Source: JBJENW01 sp051880395
GTDB lineage: Bacteria; Bacillota; Clostridia; Lachnospirales; Lachnospiraceae
Direction of reading: 5' to 3'
Assembly: GCA_051880395.1 (NCBI GenBank)
Contig: JBJENW010000022.1
Coordinates: forward strand, 1-27,134
Length of the DNA stretch: 27,134 nucleotides
The translations under genes and the position numbers were made by a program. Shown here one piece after another: positions 1-7,854 of this stretch (the stretch's first letter is position 1; each line of letters begins with the position of its first letter). A model generated the notes under the pieces. That model was not told the DNA's origin. It did no database searches and saw nothing but the letters and a program-made list of their open reading frames with translations.

Positions 1-1632
1 TTATTCCAAAAAACGATAGTTAGATGAAACTGCATCCACATGTAACGTATGCACCAAATGACAAGCTGCAAAGTAATTCGGTACACTCCATACATTTACA
101 AACAAACCATTACTTTTCAGATACGTTACAGCATCTTCTGCAAGACAAGTATATTTTATCCCAATTCCCATCTGATATTTCACACAATTGGAAAGAATCT
201 CCTCTGTCGGTGCCTTTGAGCATAAATACTCCATAGAGATCGTATCTCCACCTAATTCCGTAAGTGCCCGAATCGTCGCCATATTCTGTGTATAAAACGA
301 AATCACTTTCACTCGATCTTCCATTCCATACTTACGAATGAGCGTCAGAAATTTTTCTAGAGTTTGCTGCGACATCACCTGTTTTAACTCTATAAACAGC
401 TCCTTATCCGGATAAGCCGAGGCTATTGTCAACACTTGCTCCAGGGAAGGTATATATTCATTTGAATAGATTTCTATATTACTTCCACTAGTGATCCGGC
501 ATTGCATTGCCTCTGCAAGTGTCATGTCTGTTACTTTCACATCCAATCCACAACTGTTCTTTAAGTTTTGATCATGTGAAACCACAAAATCATCATCTGC
601 TGTCTTCCAGATATCCAATTCTACAGCATCATAATTATCCTGCAGAGCAAGCTGAAATGCAGACAATGAATTTTCCGGTGCAATTTCACTACGCCCTCTA
701 TGCGCAATAAACATGCAATCCTCTTTCTGCAATTTTCCAACATACACGTTAAACGTTCCTTGTTTTTTACTTCCATCTATCGCAGATGCAGTGATCATCG
801 CAATGCCACTTCCTGTCGCAATTACATTGCCTTCCTCATCTACCGTTGCCACCTGTGGATTGCTGGTTGTCCAACTCAATGTCGAATCTATTACTTTTTG
901 GGGCTGCAACTTTGCATCCAATGTAAAAGCTGTTCCTTTTTTTGTATAAACACCCTTGGTGTTGATTGGCGTACAATATGCCGACTTCGAATGCAACGAG
1001 AGTTTTATAGATTGTATGTAAGAAAGGACATCTATACTCTTTGTCGCCTTTTTCCCGCTTCCATCTGTCGCAGTTGCAGTGATCTTTACTCTACCACTTG
1101 CTATGGCAGTAATCTTTCCATTCTGGTCCACTGTGGCAACCTCTGTATTGCTGCTTGACCACATAAGTTTTTTGTTGGAAGCCTGCGCTGGCAATACTTT
1201 TGTCTGCAACCGAAAACTTTCTCCATCTTTCAATTCGTTTATCTCATCTGCATTTGCAAACAGAACAGAAGAAACTGTTGTCTTTACTGTCACATTTAAT
1301 TTCGATATTCGCTTAAAACCATTCTTTGTTTTTACCCTAACCGAAATAACGGCTTTTCCGTTTTTTAAAGATTTGATCACACCGCTTTTTGTAACAGAAA
1401 CTACATTTTTATGATTCGAACCCCACTGCAGCTTTCTACCTTCTAATTTCTTTGGCAATTTTTTTACCTGCAATTGTACACGCGTGCCCCGCTCCATTGT
1501 CAATGTCTGATCATACTGTTGATACTTTAAAACCTTCGTTTTTGTGTTTGCCCAAACAGGCATCGGTACCATGAGGGAAAGTAGCATCCCCACACACATA
1601 ACCCACAAAAACTTTTTTAAACACTTTCGCAC
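1..1632 (-). CDS. Secreted Ig-like (BIG_2) glycerophosphodiester phosphodiesterase
   Basis: Predicted exported enzyme that hydrolyses glycerophosphodiesters to glycerol-3-phosphate and an alcohol. Residues 1-28 form a signal peptide (basic start, hydrophobic core, VWA-N cleavage region). Three BIG_2-type Ig-like repeats follow at about 32-117, 120-203 and 207-298, seen in the recurring pattern of W-x-S-x-N, V-A-T-V-D and G-x-I/V. The GDPD domain runs from about 306 to 543 and shows HRG (311-313), PEN (319-321), ELD (338-340) and HD (353-354), so the metal and catalytic residues look intact. The start is GTG, with AGGGAG nine bases upstream. The stop lies exactly at the window edge, so the gene is complete. 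It begins 32 bases after the dnaB stop, so it may be read through from dnaB. The Ig repeats probably hold the enzyme at the cell wall; there is no LPXTG motif. Substrate (teichoic acid, phospholipid head groups or host lipid) is not visible. Confidence 0.93.
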   Translation of the reverse strand: MRKCLKKFLWVMCVGMLLSLMVPMPVWANTKTKVLKYQQYDQTLTMERGTRVQLQVKKLPKKLEGRKLQWGSNHKNVVSVTKSGVIKSLKNGKAVISVRVKTKNGFKRISKLNVTVKTTVSSVLFANADEINELKDGESFRLQTKVLPAQASNKKLMWSSSNTEVATVDQNGKITAIASGRVKITATATDGSGKKATKSIDVLSYIQSIKLSLHSKSAYCTPINTKGVYTKKGTAFTLDAKLQPQKVIDSTLSWTTSNPQVATVDEEGNVIATGSGIAMITASAIDGSKKQGTFNVYVGKLQKEDCMFIAHRGRSEIAPENSLSAFQLALQDNYDAVELDIWKTADDDFVVSHDQNLKNSCGLDVKVTDMTLAEAMQCRITSGSNIEIYSNEYIPSLEQVLTIASAYPDKELFIELKQVMSQQTLEKFLTLIRKYGMEDRVKVISFYTQNMATIRALTELGGDTISMEYLCSKAPTEEILSNCVKYQMGIGIKYTCLAEDAVTYLKSNGLFVNVWSVPNYFAACHLVHTLHVDAVSSNYRFLE

Positions 1633-1664
1633 TATCTTTTCTCCCTAAAATCTTTTGGATACTT

Positions 1665-2996
1665 TTATTTTTCCATATTTGCAAACTTTGTATATTGTGG
1701 CAGCCACACCAGATTAACTGTTCCGATCGGACCATTTCGCTGTTTTGCGATAATGATCTCGGCAATGTTCTTCATATCAGTATCTTTATTGTAATAATCA
1801 TCACGATAAATAAACATTACCACGTCGGCGTCCTGCTCGATTGCTCCCGACTCACGTAAATCCGAGAGCATCGGACGATGATCCGGTCGCTGCTCCACTT
1901 GACGACTCAACTGCGAAAGAGCGATGACTGGCACATTTATTTCACGTGCCAGTGCTTTTAAAGATCGGGAAATTTCAGAAATTTCCTGCTGGCGCGAATC
2001 ACTTCTCCCATTTCCTGACATAAGCTGCAGGTAATCAATGATGATCAGCTTCAGATCATGCTCCAGTTTATATTTTCGACACTTTGAACGCAATTCCGAA
2101 ATAGAAATACCAGGCGTATCATCAATGATCAGTTTTGAGTTTCCTACCACACCGGCACCCTCAATCAGTTTTTCCCAATCCGTATCCACCAGATTGCCAG
2201 AACGAAGTACCTGCGCATCCACTCGCGATTCCAACGAAAACAGACGATTGACCAACTGTTCTTTTGACATTTCCAAACTAAAAATTGCTGTGCACAGATC
2301 GCTGTGAAATGCCACATACTGCGCAATATTCAAAACAAACGCTGTCTTTCCCATAGAAGGACGCGCTGCAACAAGAATCAGATCAGACGGCTGCAAACCA
2401 GCTGTTCGATAGTCCAGATCCACAAATCCTGTTGCTATTCCGGTAATATTTCCGTCGCTTTGAGACGCTTTTTCAATGCGCTCCAGTGCATTCATCACGA
2501 CCTCCCGGATTGGAACATAATCGCTGCTGCTGCCACGACTCTGAATTAGATCAAATACTTTTTTTTCGGTATTCTCCATAATGACATCAACATCTTCCGT
2601 TGCCGCATAACAAGCATTCTCAATCTCTTGTGTCACATGAATCATACGACGTAAAACTGATTTATCTCTTACAATTTCTGCATAATATTTAATATTTGCA
2701 GACGTCGGTACCGCAGCCACCAACGAAGCAACATAATCCAGACTACTGATCTGTGGCGGAAGATCCTTCTCCCGCAGACGCTCCTGCAGTGTCACTGGAT
2801 CTACCGGGCTTCCTTCGTTAAACAATTCTACCATTGCCTCGAATAAAACCCCATATTGTTGCTGATAAAAGTCTTCTTTTACAAGAATCTCCGATGCTGT
2901 AACGATTGCATCACGATCCATCAGCATCGCGCCAATGACCGACTGTTCTGCCTCCAAACTATTCGGCATCACACGTTTAATGACTGTTTCTTCCAT
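1665..2996 (-). CDS. dnaB: Replicative DNA helicase DnaB
   Basis: Hexameric 5'-3' helicase that unwinds DNA ahead of the replication fork. The 443-residue length is normal for the family. The N-terminal helical domain is at about 10-110 and the RecA-like ATPase domain at 185-443. The Walker A motif ARPSMGKTA is at 211-219, and the Walker B strand ending IIIDYLQLM is at 318-326. No intein interrupts the P-loop, a common insertion site in this gene. The ATG start is preceded by AGAGGAAG, which lies inside the last codons of rplI; the rplI stop is only four bases upstream, so the genes are translationally linked. It is the last core gene of the gdpP-rplI-dnaB block, and no terminator is visible between it and the GDPD gene downstream. 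Confidence 0.98.
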   Translation of the reverse strand: MEETVIKRVMPNSLEAEQSVIGAMLMDRDAIVTASEILVKEDFYQQQYGVLFEAMVELFNEGSPVDPVTLQERLREKDLPPQISSLDYVASLVAAVPTSANIKYYAEIVRDKSVLRRMIHVTQEIENACYAATEDVDVIMENTEKKVFDLIQSRGSSSDYVPIREVVMNALERIEKASQSDGNITGIATGFVDLDYRTAGLQPSDLILVAARPSMGKTAFVLNIAQYVAFHSDLCTAIFSLEMSKEQLVNRLFSLESRVDAQVLRSGNLVDTDWEKLIEGAGVVGNSKLIIDDTPGISISELRSKCRKYKLEHDLKLIIIDYLQLMSGNGRSDSRQQEISEISRSLKALAREINVPVIALSQLSRQVEQRPDHRPMLSDLRESGAIEQDADVVMFIYRDDYYNKDTDMKNIAEIIIAKQRNGPIGTVNLVWLPQYTKFANMEK

Positions 2997-3000
2997 AAAT

Positions 3001-3447
3001 CTATGCTTCCTCTACTTTTACGCGTAATGTTGCTGTTACTTTCGCGTGCAGACGAATCGGCACCTCATGAAATCCCAGACTCCGAATCGGTTCTGTCAAC
3101 TGCATTTTCTTTTTGTCCAGTTCCAAATGAAGCTGTTCTTTTGCAGCCTCAGAGATCTCTTTTGTGGAAATAGAGCCAAATGTGCGTCCACCTGCTCCGG
3201 ATTTCATCTTCACCACTACCTGTTTTTCTTTTAAATCCTCTGCCAATTTCTGCGCAGCTTCTAACTGCTCCTGTGCCACTTTTTCTGTATGCTTTTGTTG
3301 TAGTTTCAGATCATTCATATTTTTCCCGGTTGCTTCTACACCTAATTTTCCCGGCAAAATTTTGTTACGTGCATACCCGTCGCTAACGTTTACGATATCT
3401 CCCTTTTTTCCAAGTGATTTCACATCCTGCAATAAAATTACTTTCAT
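3001..3447 (-). CDS. rplI: 50S ribosomal protein bL9
   Basis: Ribosomal protein bL9, which binds 23S rRNA near the L1 stalk base. The 148-residue length is typical. The N-terminal rRNA-binding domain is clear (start MKVILLQDVKSLGKKGD, then DGYARNKILPGKLG). A long charged connecting helix spans about 45-75, followed by the C-terminal domain with a conserved GKTFGSI-like segment (here GRTFGSIS at about 87-94). Its ATG overlaps the gdpP stop as ATGA, so translation is probably coupled. The dnaB ribosome binding site is embedded in its 3' end. Confidence 0.98.
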   Translation of the reverse strand: MKVILLQDVKSLGKKGDIVNVSDGYARNKILPGKLGVEATGKNMNDLKLQQKHTEKVAQEQLEAAQKLAEDLKEKQVVVKMKSGAGGRTFGSISTKEISEAAKEQLHLELDKKKMQLTEPIRSLGFHEVPIRLHAKVTATLRVKVEEA

Positions 3448-5498
3448 TCTGTAATGTCTCCTTCTTTCATCATTTCGTCAATTGTACGTTTGACAATTTT
3501 TTTTGCTTCTTCCATCGTGCATCCTGTCAATTGGGCACCGGCCGTGTTTAAATGACCTCCGCCACCTATGCGTTCCATGATCAACTGTACATTGATCTCA
3601 TCAATGGAACGGGAACTGACAAATATTTTTCCCTGGTATTGTGCCAACACAAACGAAGCCTTGATTCCCACAATATTCAAAAGCTCATTTGCCGCCTGTG
3701 CACACACAATATTCGGACTCTCCACATCCTCTGCCGTACAAACAGATATCGCAAATACGCGATGATACACTTCTGCGTGGCGGACCACTTCCGCACGCGC
3801 CTTATACGCATTCAGATCCTCCTGCAAAAGTTTCCGCACACGGGTCACCTCTGCACCACAACGGCGCAGATACGCAGCCGCCTCAAACGTTCGCACACCA
3901 GTCTTTGTCATATAGTTATTGGTATCGATTAAAATTCCGGCATAAATCGCATCCGCTTCACAGGATTCTAAATGAATATTTTCTGTGAAATATTGTAATA
4001 CTTCCGCGATCATTTCACAAGTCGAAGACGCATACGGTTCAATGTAAGAAAGAACCGCATTCTTGATCACCTCATTGCCCTGCCTGTGATGATCAAATAC
4101 AACGACGGTATTTACTCGGCGCAAAAGTGCCGGATATTCCGTATAACTTGGCCGATTACAGTCTACCACCATAAGCAAAGTCGAATCGTCCACAATTTCA
4201 TCCGCCTCTTCACTGTTAATAAACATATCAGGCGGATAGCCTCTTTCCTCGGTAAACTGCTCTTTGATCGGACGCAGCGACGACGAAATTGTGTTCAAAA
4301 CAATCTGTGCTTTTTTCCCGAGCACACGAGCCGCACAATACACACCAATTGCAGCTCCAAATGCATCCGCATCCGGTATACTGTGTCCCATGATGATCAC
4401 ACGCTCACGACTCTCCATGATTTCCCGCAATGCATGTGCTTTCACCCTTGCTTTCACGCGCGTGTTTTTTTCCACCTGTTTGCTCTTTCCGCCATAATAA
4501 GAAACATTTTCTTTTTCTTTTACAACGACCTGATCGCCACCTCGTCCCAGCGCAAGGTCCATCGCCATCCGTGCATACTCATAGGTCTGATTATATCCAT
4601 CACCATTTACACCAATACCGATACTCAGCGTTACAGCCATCTCGTTTCCAACCTTCACTGTTTTTACATCCTCGATCAGACTGAAACGATCTTCCTCCAT
4701 TTGTGAAAGATATTTACTGCGAAAAACAACAAAATATTTATCCTTCTCCAGCTTTCGCACCAGACCATCCATATTTTGAAAATATTTGTTTACTTTTCGA
4801 TCTACCAGTGCTACCAGCAGGGATCGTTTTACCTGTTCAATACTTTCCAATGCTTCATCATAGTTATCGATATACACCAACGCGGACACCAGCTGCTGTT
4901 CCTTATTCACTTTCATGTAATATTGAAGCTTCGTCTCGTCAAACAGATAAACTGCCGTCAAAAACTCCTGCGTCTGATCCATTTCGATCAGATTATTTTC
5001 GCCGCCCATTGCTTCAAAAGAAATGCGATCTAATTTCAACCGATAAATCTTATCCTTTAAACGTACCGTAAAATCCATCTGTTTTTGTTCGCGATGCAAT
5101 AATTCACGCGTTACAACTGGAAATAAAGCCGTAATCGATTTATGGTATTCTTTCTTTTTCTCCGTCACTTCCATAAACGCATCGTTCATCCACAGCACTT
5201 TCCCATCATAATCCAATAATGCATATGGTATTTCGAATTCACGCAAAAGCCTTTTCTGGACCGTTCCGTACTGTGTTGCAAAATTGATCAGATCACTTCC
5301 GATCCTTTCTTTATAAAAAAGATATGAGGCAGAAACGACGATAAAATATACGATTGTAAAACCTGTAACAGTGACACCTGCCGTGATATCTGTCTGATAC
5401 ACTGCGATATTCATCACAATCAGAAAGAATGTCAGAATCAACGGCCAGCTCATCGTGTTTTTCAATCTTCCCTTCAGTTTGATTTTATTATATTTCAT
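3444..5498 (-). CDS. gdpP: Cyclic-di-AMP phosphodiesterase GdpP
   Basis: Membrane-bound phosphodiesterase expected to degrade c-di-AMP to pApA and so tune cell-wall, potassium and osmotic physiology. From the chosen ATG it has 684 residues, near the family length of about 660. Two N-terminal membrane helices lie within residues 15-62, then a PAS-like region (about 75-135) and a degenerate GGDEF domain where the signature is replaced by EKDKY (about 251-255). The DHH domain holds GHSIPDADAFG (371-381), VVDCNRPS and FDHH (468-471). The DHHA1 domain has GGGGH (645-649). All catalytic motifs look intact. The ATG at 5498 has AGGAG six bases upstream. An in-frame GTG at 5516 would have its Shine-Dalgarno too close. 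It is first in the gdpP-rplI-dnaB operon and overlaps rplI by ATGA. Confidence 0.96.
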   Translation of the reverse strand: MKYNKIKLKGRLKNTMSWPLILTFFLIVMNIAVYQTDITAGVTVTGFTIVYFIVVSASYLFYKERIGSDLINFATQYGTVQKRLLREFEIPYALLDYDGKVLWMNDAFMEVTEKKKEYHKSITALFPVVTRELLHREQKQMDFTVRLKDKIYRLKLDRISFEAMGGENNLIEMDQTQEFLTAVYLFDETKLQYYMKVNKEQQLVSALVYIDNYDEALESIEQVKRSLLVALVDRKVNKYFQNMDGLVRKLEKDKYFVVFRSKYLSQMEEDRFSLIEDVKTVKVGNEMAVTLSIGIGVNGDGYNQTYEYARMAMDLALGRGGDQVVVKEKENVSYYGGKSKQVEKNTRVKARVKAHALREIMESRERVIIMGHSIPDADAFGAAIGVYCAARVLGKKAQIVLNTISSSLRPIKEQFTEERGYPPDMFINSEEADEIVDDSTLLMVVDCNRPSYTEYPALLRRVNTVVVFDHHRQGNEVIKNAVLSYIEPYASSTCEMIAEVLQYFTENIHLESCEADAIYAGILIDTNNYMTKTGVRTFEAAAYLRRCGAEVTRVRKLLQEDLNAYKARAEVVRHAEVYHRVFAISVCTAEDVESPNIVCAQAANELLNIVGIKASFVLAQYQGKIFVSSRSIDEINVQLIMERIGGGGHLNTAGAQLTGCTMEEAKKIVKRTIDEMMKEGDITE

Positions 5499-5530
5499 AT
5501 AATTCTCCTGTTCCACCTTTCACTGTCTAT

Positions 5531-5576
5531 ATTATACCATTTTCGCTCTATAGAGAAAAGAAAATTTTTTCTCTAT
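5531..5576 (-). promoter_or_regulatory. Promoter of the gdpP operon with an inverted repeat
   Basis: On the minus strand a perfect TATAAT (5531-5536) is preceded by TGG, giving an extended -10 (TGn) element about 33 bases before the gdpP ATG. No good -35 is present at 17 bases. Instead that region holds an AT-rich inverted repeat: ATAGAGAAAA (5550-5559) and TTTTCTCTAT (5567-5576), 10-bp arms with a 7-base loop. The repeat could be an operator or only AT-rich structure. Confidence 0.65.
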
Positions 5577-5665
5577 GTTTTATCGGCAAAAAAGATTATT
5601 TTTATTATTGTACAAAATGGTTTAAAACAGGAAAAGAGCAAACAGTCTCCTGTCCGCCCTTTCAT

Positions 5666-6442
5666 CTAATACTTCTCTAATGCGATTCGTGTCACGCCTT
5701 CTTTTCCGTCAATGTTCAGCGTCATTCGCTGATATGTCTCCGGATTTCGATAGTAATATGTTCTATAATTGTATTCTTTATCCACATATTTTTCTTCCGG
5801 TTCCCCAAAGGCCGCGATTACAGCATCTTCACTGCTTCCGATCTGAATTCCATTTGCAATCTGCATATCCGGCGTATTATCCAGTTTTTCAAATCCGAAA
5901 CTCACATCCACATCCATACACCAGATATCACAATCGAGAATGTCTTGTGCTTTTTCTGTATGATTCACAAATCCAATCTTTACAGATACTTTTTTATTAT
6001 ACTTTTTGTTTTTCAGGCAGATACTTCCAAACGTCTGATCTCCTGGGTTTAACGTGTAACCATCTTCATATCCATACTCGGACAAGTCTACGCTCCATCC
6101 ATTCTTCTCTAACTCCTTGTAGGAAGTTGGCAGCTGATATTTTTTTCCATCAAATATATACTCCAACTCACCCCAGTTCGACGAAAGTACCTCATTCTTT
6201 GCACCCTTCTGCTCTGAATTCCTCTCTTGCTCTTGTCTCCCCTCGTCACCCTCTCCTGCCACTTGCGAATTCCCCTGTGAGACTTCAATCCGTTCTCTTT
6301 CCTGTTTTTCTGCACTTCCACTTGTCTCTTCATTGCCGGCTTCCACTACATTGCTTGCAGATAGATACGGATTCATGCCACAGCCAATTCCGGTCATTGA
6401 GACCATCACCGCGAGCAGGCTAACTACAAGTTTTCTCTTCAT
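5666..6442 (-). CDS. Putative lipoprotein of unknown function with a BamE-like segment
   Basis: I do not recognise this 258-residue protein. Residues 1-20 form a lipoprotein-type signal ending TGIGC with Cys21 as the probable lipidated residue; the lipobox is imperfect because position -3 is Gly rather than Leu. Residues 33-88 are low-complexity and rich in Glu, Gln, Gly and Ser, probably a flexible linker. The rest (about 90-258) looks folded, with alternating strands and aromatic residues. Within it GIQIGSSEDAVIAAFGEP (about 198-215) resembles the G-x-S-x-x-x-V-x-x-x-x-G-x-P signature of BamE/SmpA-like folds, a weak fold hint and not a functional call. It is a single gene with its own promoter, between two housekeeping operons and isolated from rpsR by a terminator. 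No clear terminator follows it. Confidence 0.85.
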   Translation of the reverse strand: MKRKLVVSLLAVMVSMTGIGCGMNPYLSASNVVEAGNEETSGSAEKQERERIEVSQGNSQVAGEGDEGRQEQERNSEQKGAKNEVLSSNWGELEYIFDGKKYQLPTSYKELEKNGWSVDLSEYGYEDGYTLNPGDQTFGSICLKNKKYNKKVSVKIGFVNHTEKAQDILDCDIWCMDVDVSFGFEKLDNTPDMQIANGIQIGSSEDAVIAAFGEPEEKYVDKEYNYRTYYYRNPETYQRMTLNIDGKEGVTRIALEKY

Positions 6443-6542
6443 CTACCTAAACCTCGTTTCCTATGCTGTTCCTTAGTTCCGCTCTTGTCTTCTGTCCGTT
6501 TTTTCTGTCCAGAAACACTTCTGAAAAGCGCTTCTATTATGT

Positions 6543-6572
6543 ATGATAATTCCTAAAGGGAATGGTTGTCAA
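6543..6572 (-). promoter_or_regulatory. Sigma-A-type promoter of the lipoprotein gene
   Basis: Minus strand: a perfect TTGACA -35 (6567-6572), 18-base spacer and TATCAT -10 (6543-6548; 5 of 6). The spacer contains the inverted repeat ATTCC-CTTTA-GGAAT (6549-6563), placed where a repressor could block polymerase. The predicted leader is about 95 bases. Ribosome binding at the ATG (GGTTTAGGTAG) is weak. Confidence 0.7.
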
Positions 6573-6611
6573 GTTATATTTTGAGATTGTACCATACTGT
6601 CGCATTTTTCG

Positions 6612-6656
6612 AAAAAAAACCCTTTTAGACCCGTCCTGGGTGTCTAAAAGGGTTTT
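6612..6656 (-). terminator. Rho-independent terminator of rpsF-ssb-rpsR
   Basis: A 15-bp stem pairs 6616-6630 with 6642-6656 around an 11-base loop. On the minus strand it ends in a run of eight T residues. It lies just after the rpsR stop and separates the ribosomal operon from the lipoprotein promoter. Confidence 0.93.
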
Positions 6657-6670
6657 TACTTCAAGTCTCT

Positions 6671-6931
6671 TTATTCTGTTACATATGGCATCAAAGCGAT
6701 GTGACGTGCACGTTTGATTGCAACGGTCAATGCTCTCTGATGTTTTGCACAGTTTCCAGTAATTCTTCTAGGAAGAATTTTACCTCTTTCAGAGATATAT
6801 CTGGATAACTTCTTTGTATCTTTATAATCAATCACATTGTCTTTTCCACAGAAAACACAAACTTTCTTTCTTCTACGTCCGCCTCTTCTCTTCATTGGAG
6901 AATCGCTTCTTTCATTTTTGTTGTAAGCCAT
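6671..6931 (-). CDS. rpsR: 30S ribosomal protein bS18
   Basis: Ribosomal protein bS18, partner of bS6 on the 30S platform. 86 residues, usual length. The basic N-terminal tail (KRRGGRRRKK at 14-23) is followed by CVFCGK, then the family segment DYKDTKKLSRYISERGKILP and RRITGNCAKHQR. Cys25, Cys28, Cys61 and His64 form a possible zinc site, so this looks like the zinc-containing form of S18. The ATG has AAGGAGG eight bases upstream. It is the last gene of the rpsF-ssb-rpsR operon, 24 bases after the ssb stop. Confidence 0.98.
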   Translation of the reverse strand: MAYNKNERSDSPMKRRGGRRRKKVCVFCGKDNVIDYKDTKKLSRYISERGKILPRRITGNCAKHQRALTVAIKRARHIALMPYVTE

Positions 6932-6955
6932 GATTGTTACCTCCTTCTTCGAATT

Positions 6956-7402
6956 CTAATTAAACGGTAATTCTTCTTCGATACTGTCAGGAATATTCAT
7001 GAAACCGTCTCCCACTGCTGCGCTTGGGGATGGACGATCCGCCGGTGCAGAATAGGCTGCGCTGTTCTGATCACTTGCGGCTTTACTCTCTGCAAATTCC
7101 TGATCCTCGACTACGACCTCGGTCGTGTAGACCTTCTGGCCATCTTTATTTGTATAACTTCCGGTCTGGATTCTTCCCGTTACGGCAATCTTAATGCCTT
7201 TGCGAAAATATTTCTCGGCGAACTCGCCTGCACGTCCAAATGCGACGCAGTTGATAAAATCTGCGGTCTGCTGATCATTGTCCCGTTTAAAACGACGGTC
7301 TACTGCCAATGTGTAACGTGCGATTGCTAATGCTTGTTCGCCCTGAGAATACCGAACCTCCGGATCTCTTGTCAAACGTCCCATCAGTATTACTTTATTC
7401 AT
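6956..7402 (-). CDS. ssb: Single-stranded DNA-binding protein
   Basis: SSB protects single-stranded DNA and recruits replication and repair proteins through its C-terminal tip. 148 residues. The OB-fold occupies about 1-105, with the typical start MNKVILMGRLTRDPEVR and the later motifs DFINCVAFGRAGEFAEKYF and GSYTNKDGQKVYTTEVV. A Ser/Ala/Pro-rich linker follows (about 110-135), then the acidic tip EEELPFN. The tip usually ends in Phe; here an extra Asn follows it. Its position between rpsF and rpsR is the standard bacterial arrangement. The ATG is preceded by AAGGAGA. Confidence 0.98.
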   Translation of the reverse strand: MNKVILMGRLTRDPEVRYSQGEQALAIARYTLAVDRRFKRDNDQQTADFINCVAFGRAGEFAEKYFRKGIKIAVTGRIQTGSYTNKDGQKVYTTEVVVEDQEFAESKAASDQNSAAYSAPADRPSPSAAVGDGFMNIPDSIEEELPFN

Positions 7403-7420
7403 ACCTGATATCTCCTTATC

Positions 7421-7708
7421 TTAAGCCTCTTGTTTTACGCATAAGAAACGGATGACATTGTCCATAATACGGACATCAGCTTCTACCTTTGCCGGTACTG
7501 TTGCATCAGCGTCAAACTGGATGAAATAATAGAAAGCTTCTTTCATTTTCTGAATTTCGTAAGCTAATTTTTTCTTACCCCAATCTTCTACGTTTGTGAC
7601 GGTTCCGCCTGCACGTGTGATGTATTCTTTTGCTTTCTCAACAGTAGCTGTTCTTACATCATCTTCGACTTTTGCGCTCACAATCAGTGCTAATTCATAC
7701 TTGTTCAT
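7421..7708 (-). CDS. rpsF: 30S ribosomal protein bS6
   Basis: Ribosomal protein bS6, which binds 16S rRNA together with bS18. About 95 residues from the ATG at 7708, normal length. The family pattern is clear: MNKYELALIVSAKVEDD, then GGTVTNVEDWGKKKLAYEI and a strand-rich end with VMDNVIRFLCV-like residues. A TTG codon directly upstream (7711) could also initiate, since AGGAGG is 9 bases from the ATG and 6 from the TTG. ATG is preferred because it is the stronger initiator and gives the usual start. First gene of the operon, with a short structured leader upstream. Confidence 0.97.
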   Translation of the reverse strand: MNKYELALIVSAKVEDDVRTATVEKAKEYITRAGGTVTNVEDWGKKKLAYEIQKMKEAFYYFIQFDADATVPAKVEADVRIMDNVIRFLCVKQEA

Positions 7709-7737
7709 CAATCGTTACCTCCTTTTGGTCTCTGGCC

Positions 7738-7764
7738 CCTTGCTTTTTCACACAGGGAGCAAGG
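7738..7764 (-). promoter_or_regulatory. Hairpin in the rpsF leader (possible S6:S18 autoregulation site)
   Basis: The leader carries a 7-bp stem, CCTTGCT pairing with AGCAAGG, around a 13-base loop, ending about 20 bases before the ribosome binding site. Many bacteria autoregulate this operon by S6:S18 binding to an rpsF leader. I see the hairpin, but I cannot confirm the conserved binding motif, so the regulatory role is inference. Confidence 0.4.
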
Positions 7765-7768
7765 AATT

Positions 7769-7777
7769 AATATATCA
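7769..7777 (-). promoter_or_regulatory. Extended -10 promoter of rpsF-ssb-rpsR
   Basis: Minus strand TGA-TATATT: TATATT (7769-7774) preceded by a TGn motif, about 60 bases before the rpsF ATG. There is no convincing -35. It lies between the upstream terminator and the leader hairpin, where the operon promoter is expected. Confidence 0.5.
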
Positions 7778-7805
7778 CAGTTTTTTACTCTAACATATAC
7801 GTGCA

Positions 7806-7844
7806 AAAAAAGCAAGCTTTTTTTCTAAAAAAGCTTGCTTTTTT
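7806..7844 (-). terminator. Strong, symmetric (possibly bidirectional) terminator
   Basis: An 18-bp perfect stem pairs 7806-7823 with 7827-7844 across a 3-base loop. It has A-runs on one side and T-runs on the other, so it could stop transcription from either direction. On the minus strand it closes the unit containing the HAD gene and the 69-residue protein, just upstream of the rpsF promoter. Confidence 0.93.
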
Positions 7845-7854
7845 ATTTTTTTCG

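Noticed and set aside
4086..4706. Plus-strand open frame of 206 codons
   Set aside because: Antisense to the DHH and GGDEF-like part of gdpP; residues look like a complement artefact.
5680..6423. Plus-strand open frame of 247 codons
   Set aside because: Fully antisense to the lipoprotein gene, which has a signal peptide, promoter and ribosome site; the antisense product is Ser/His/Leu-rich with no motif.
7806..7844. Perfect inverted repeat as a mobile-element end
   Set aside because: A-run and T-run flanks and its position after a stop codon fit a terminator; no transposase or target duplication nearby.
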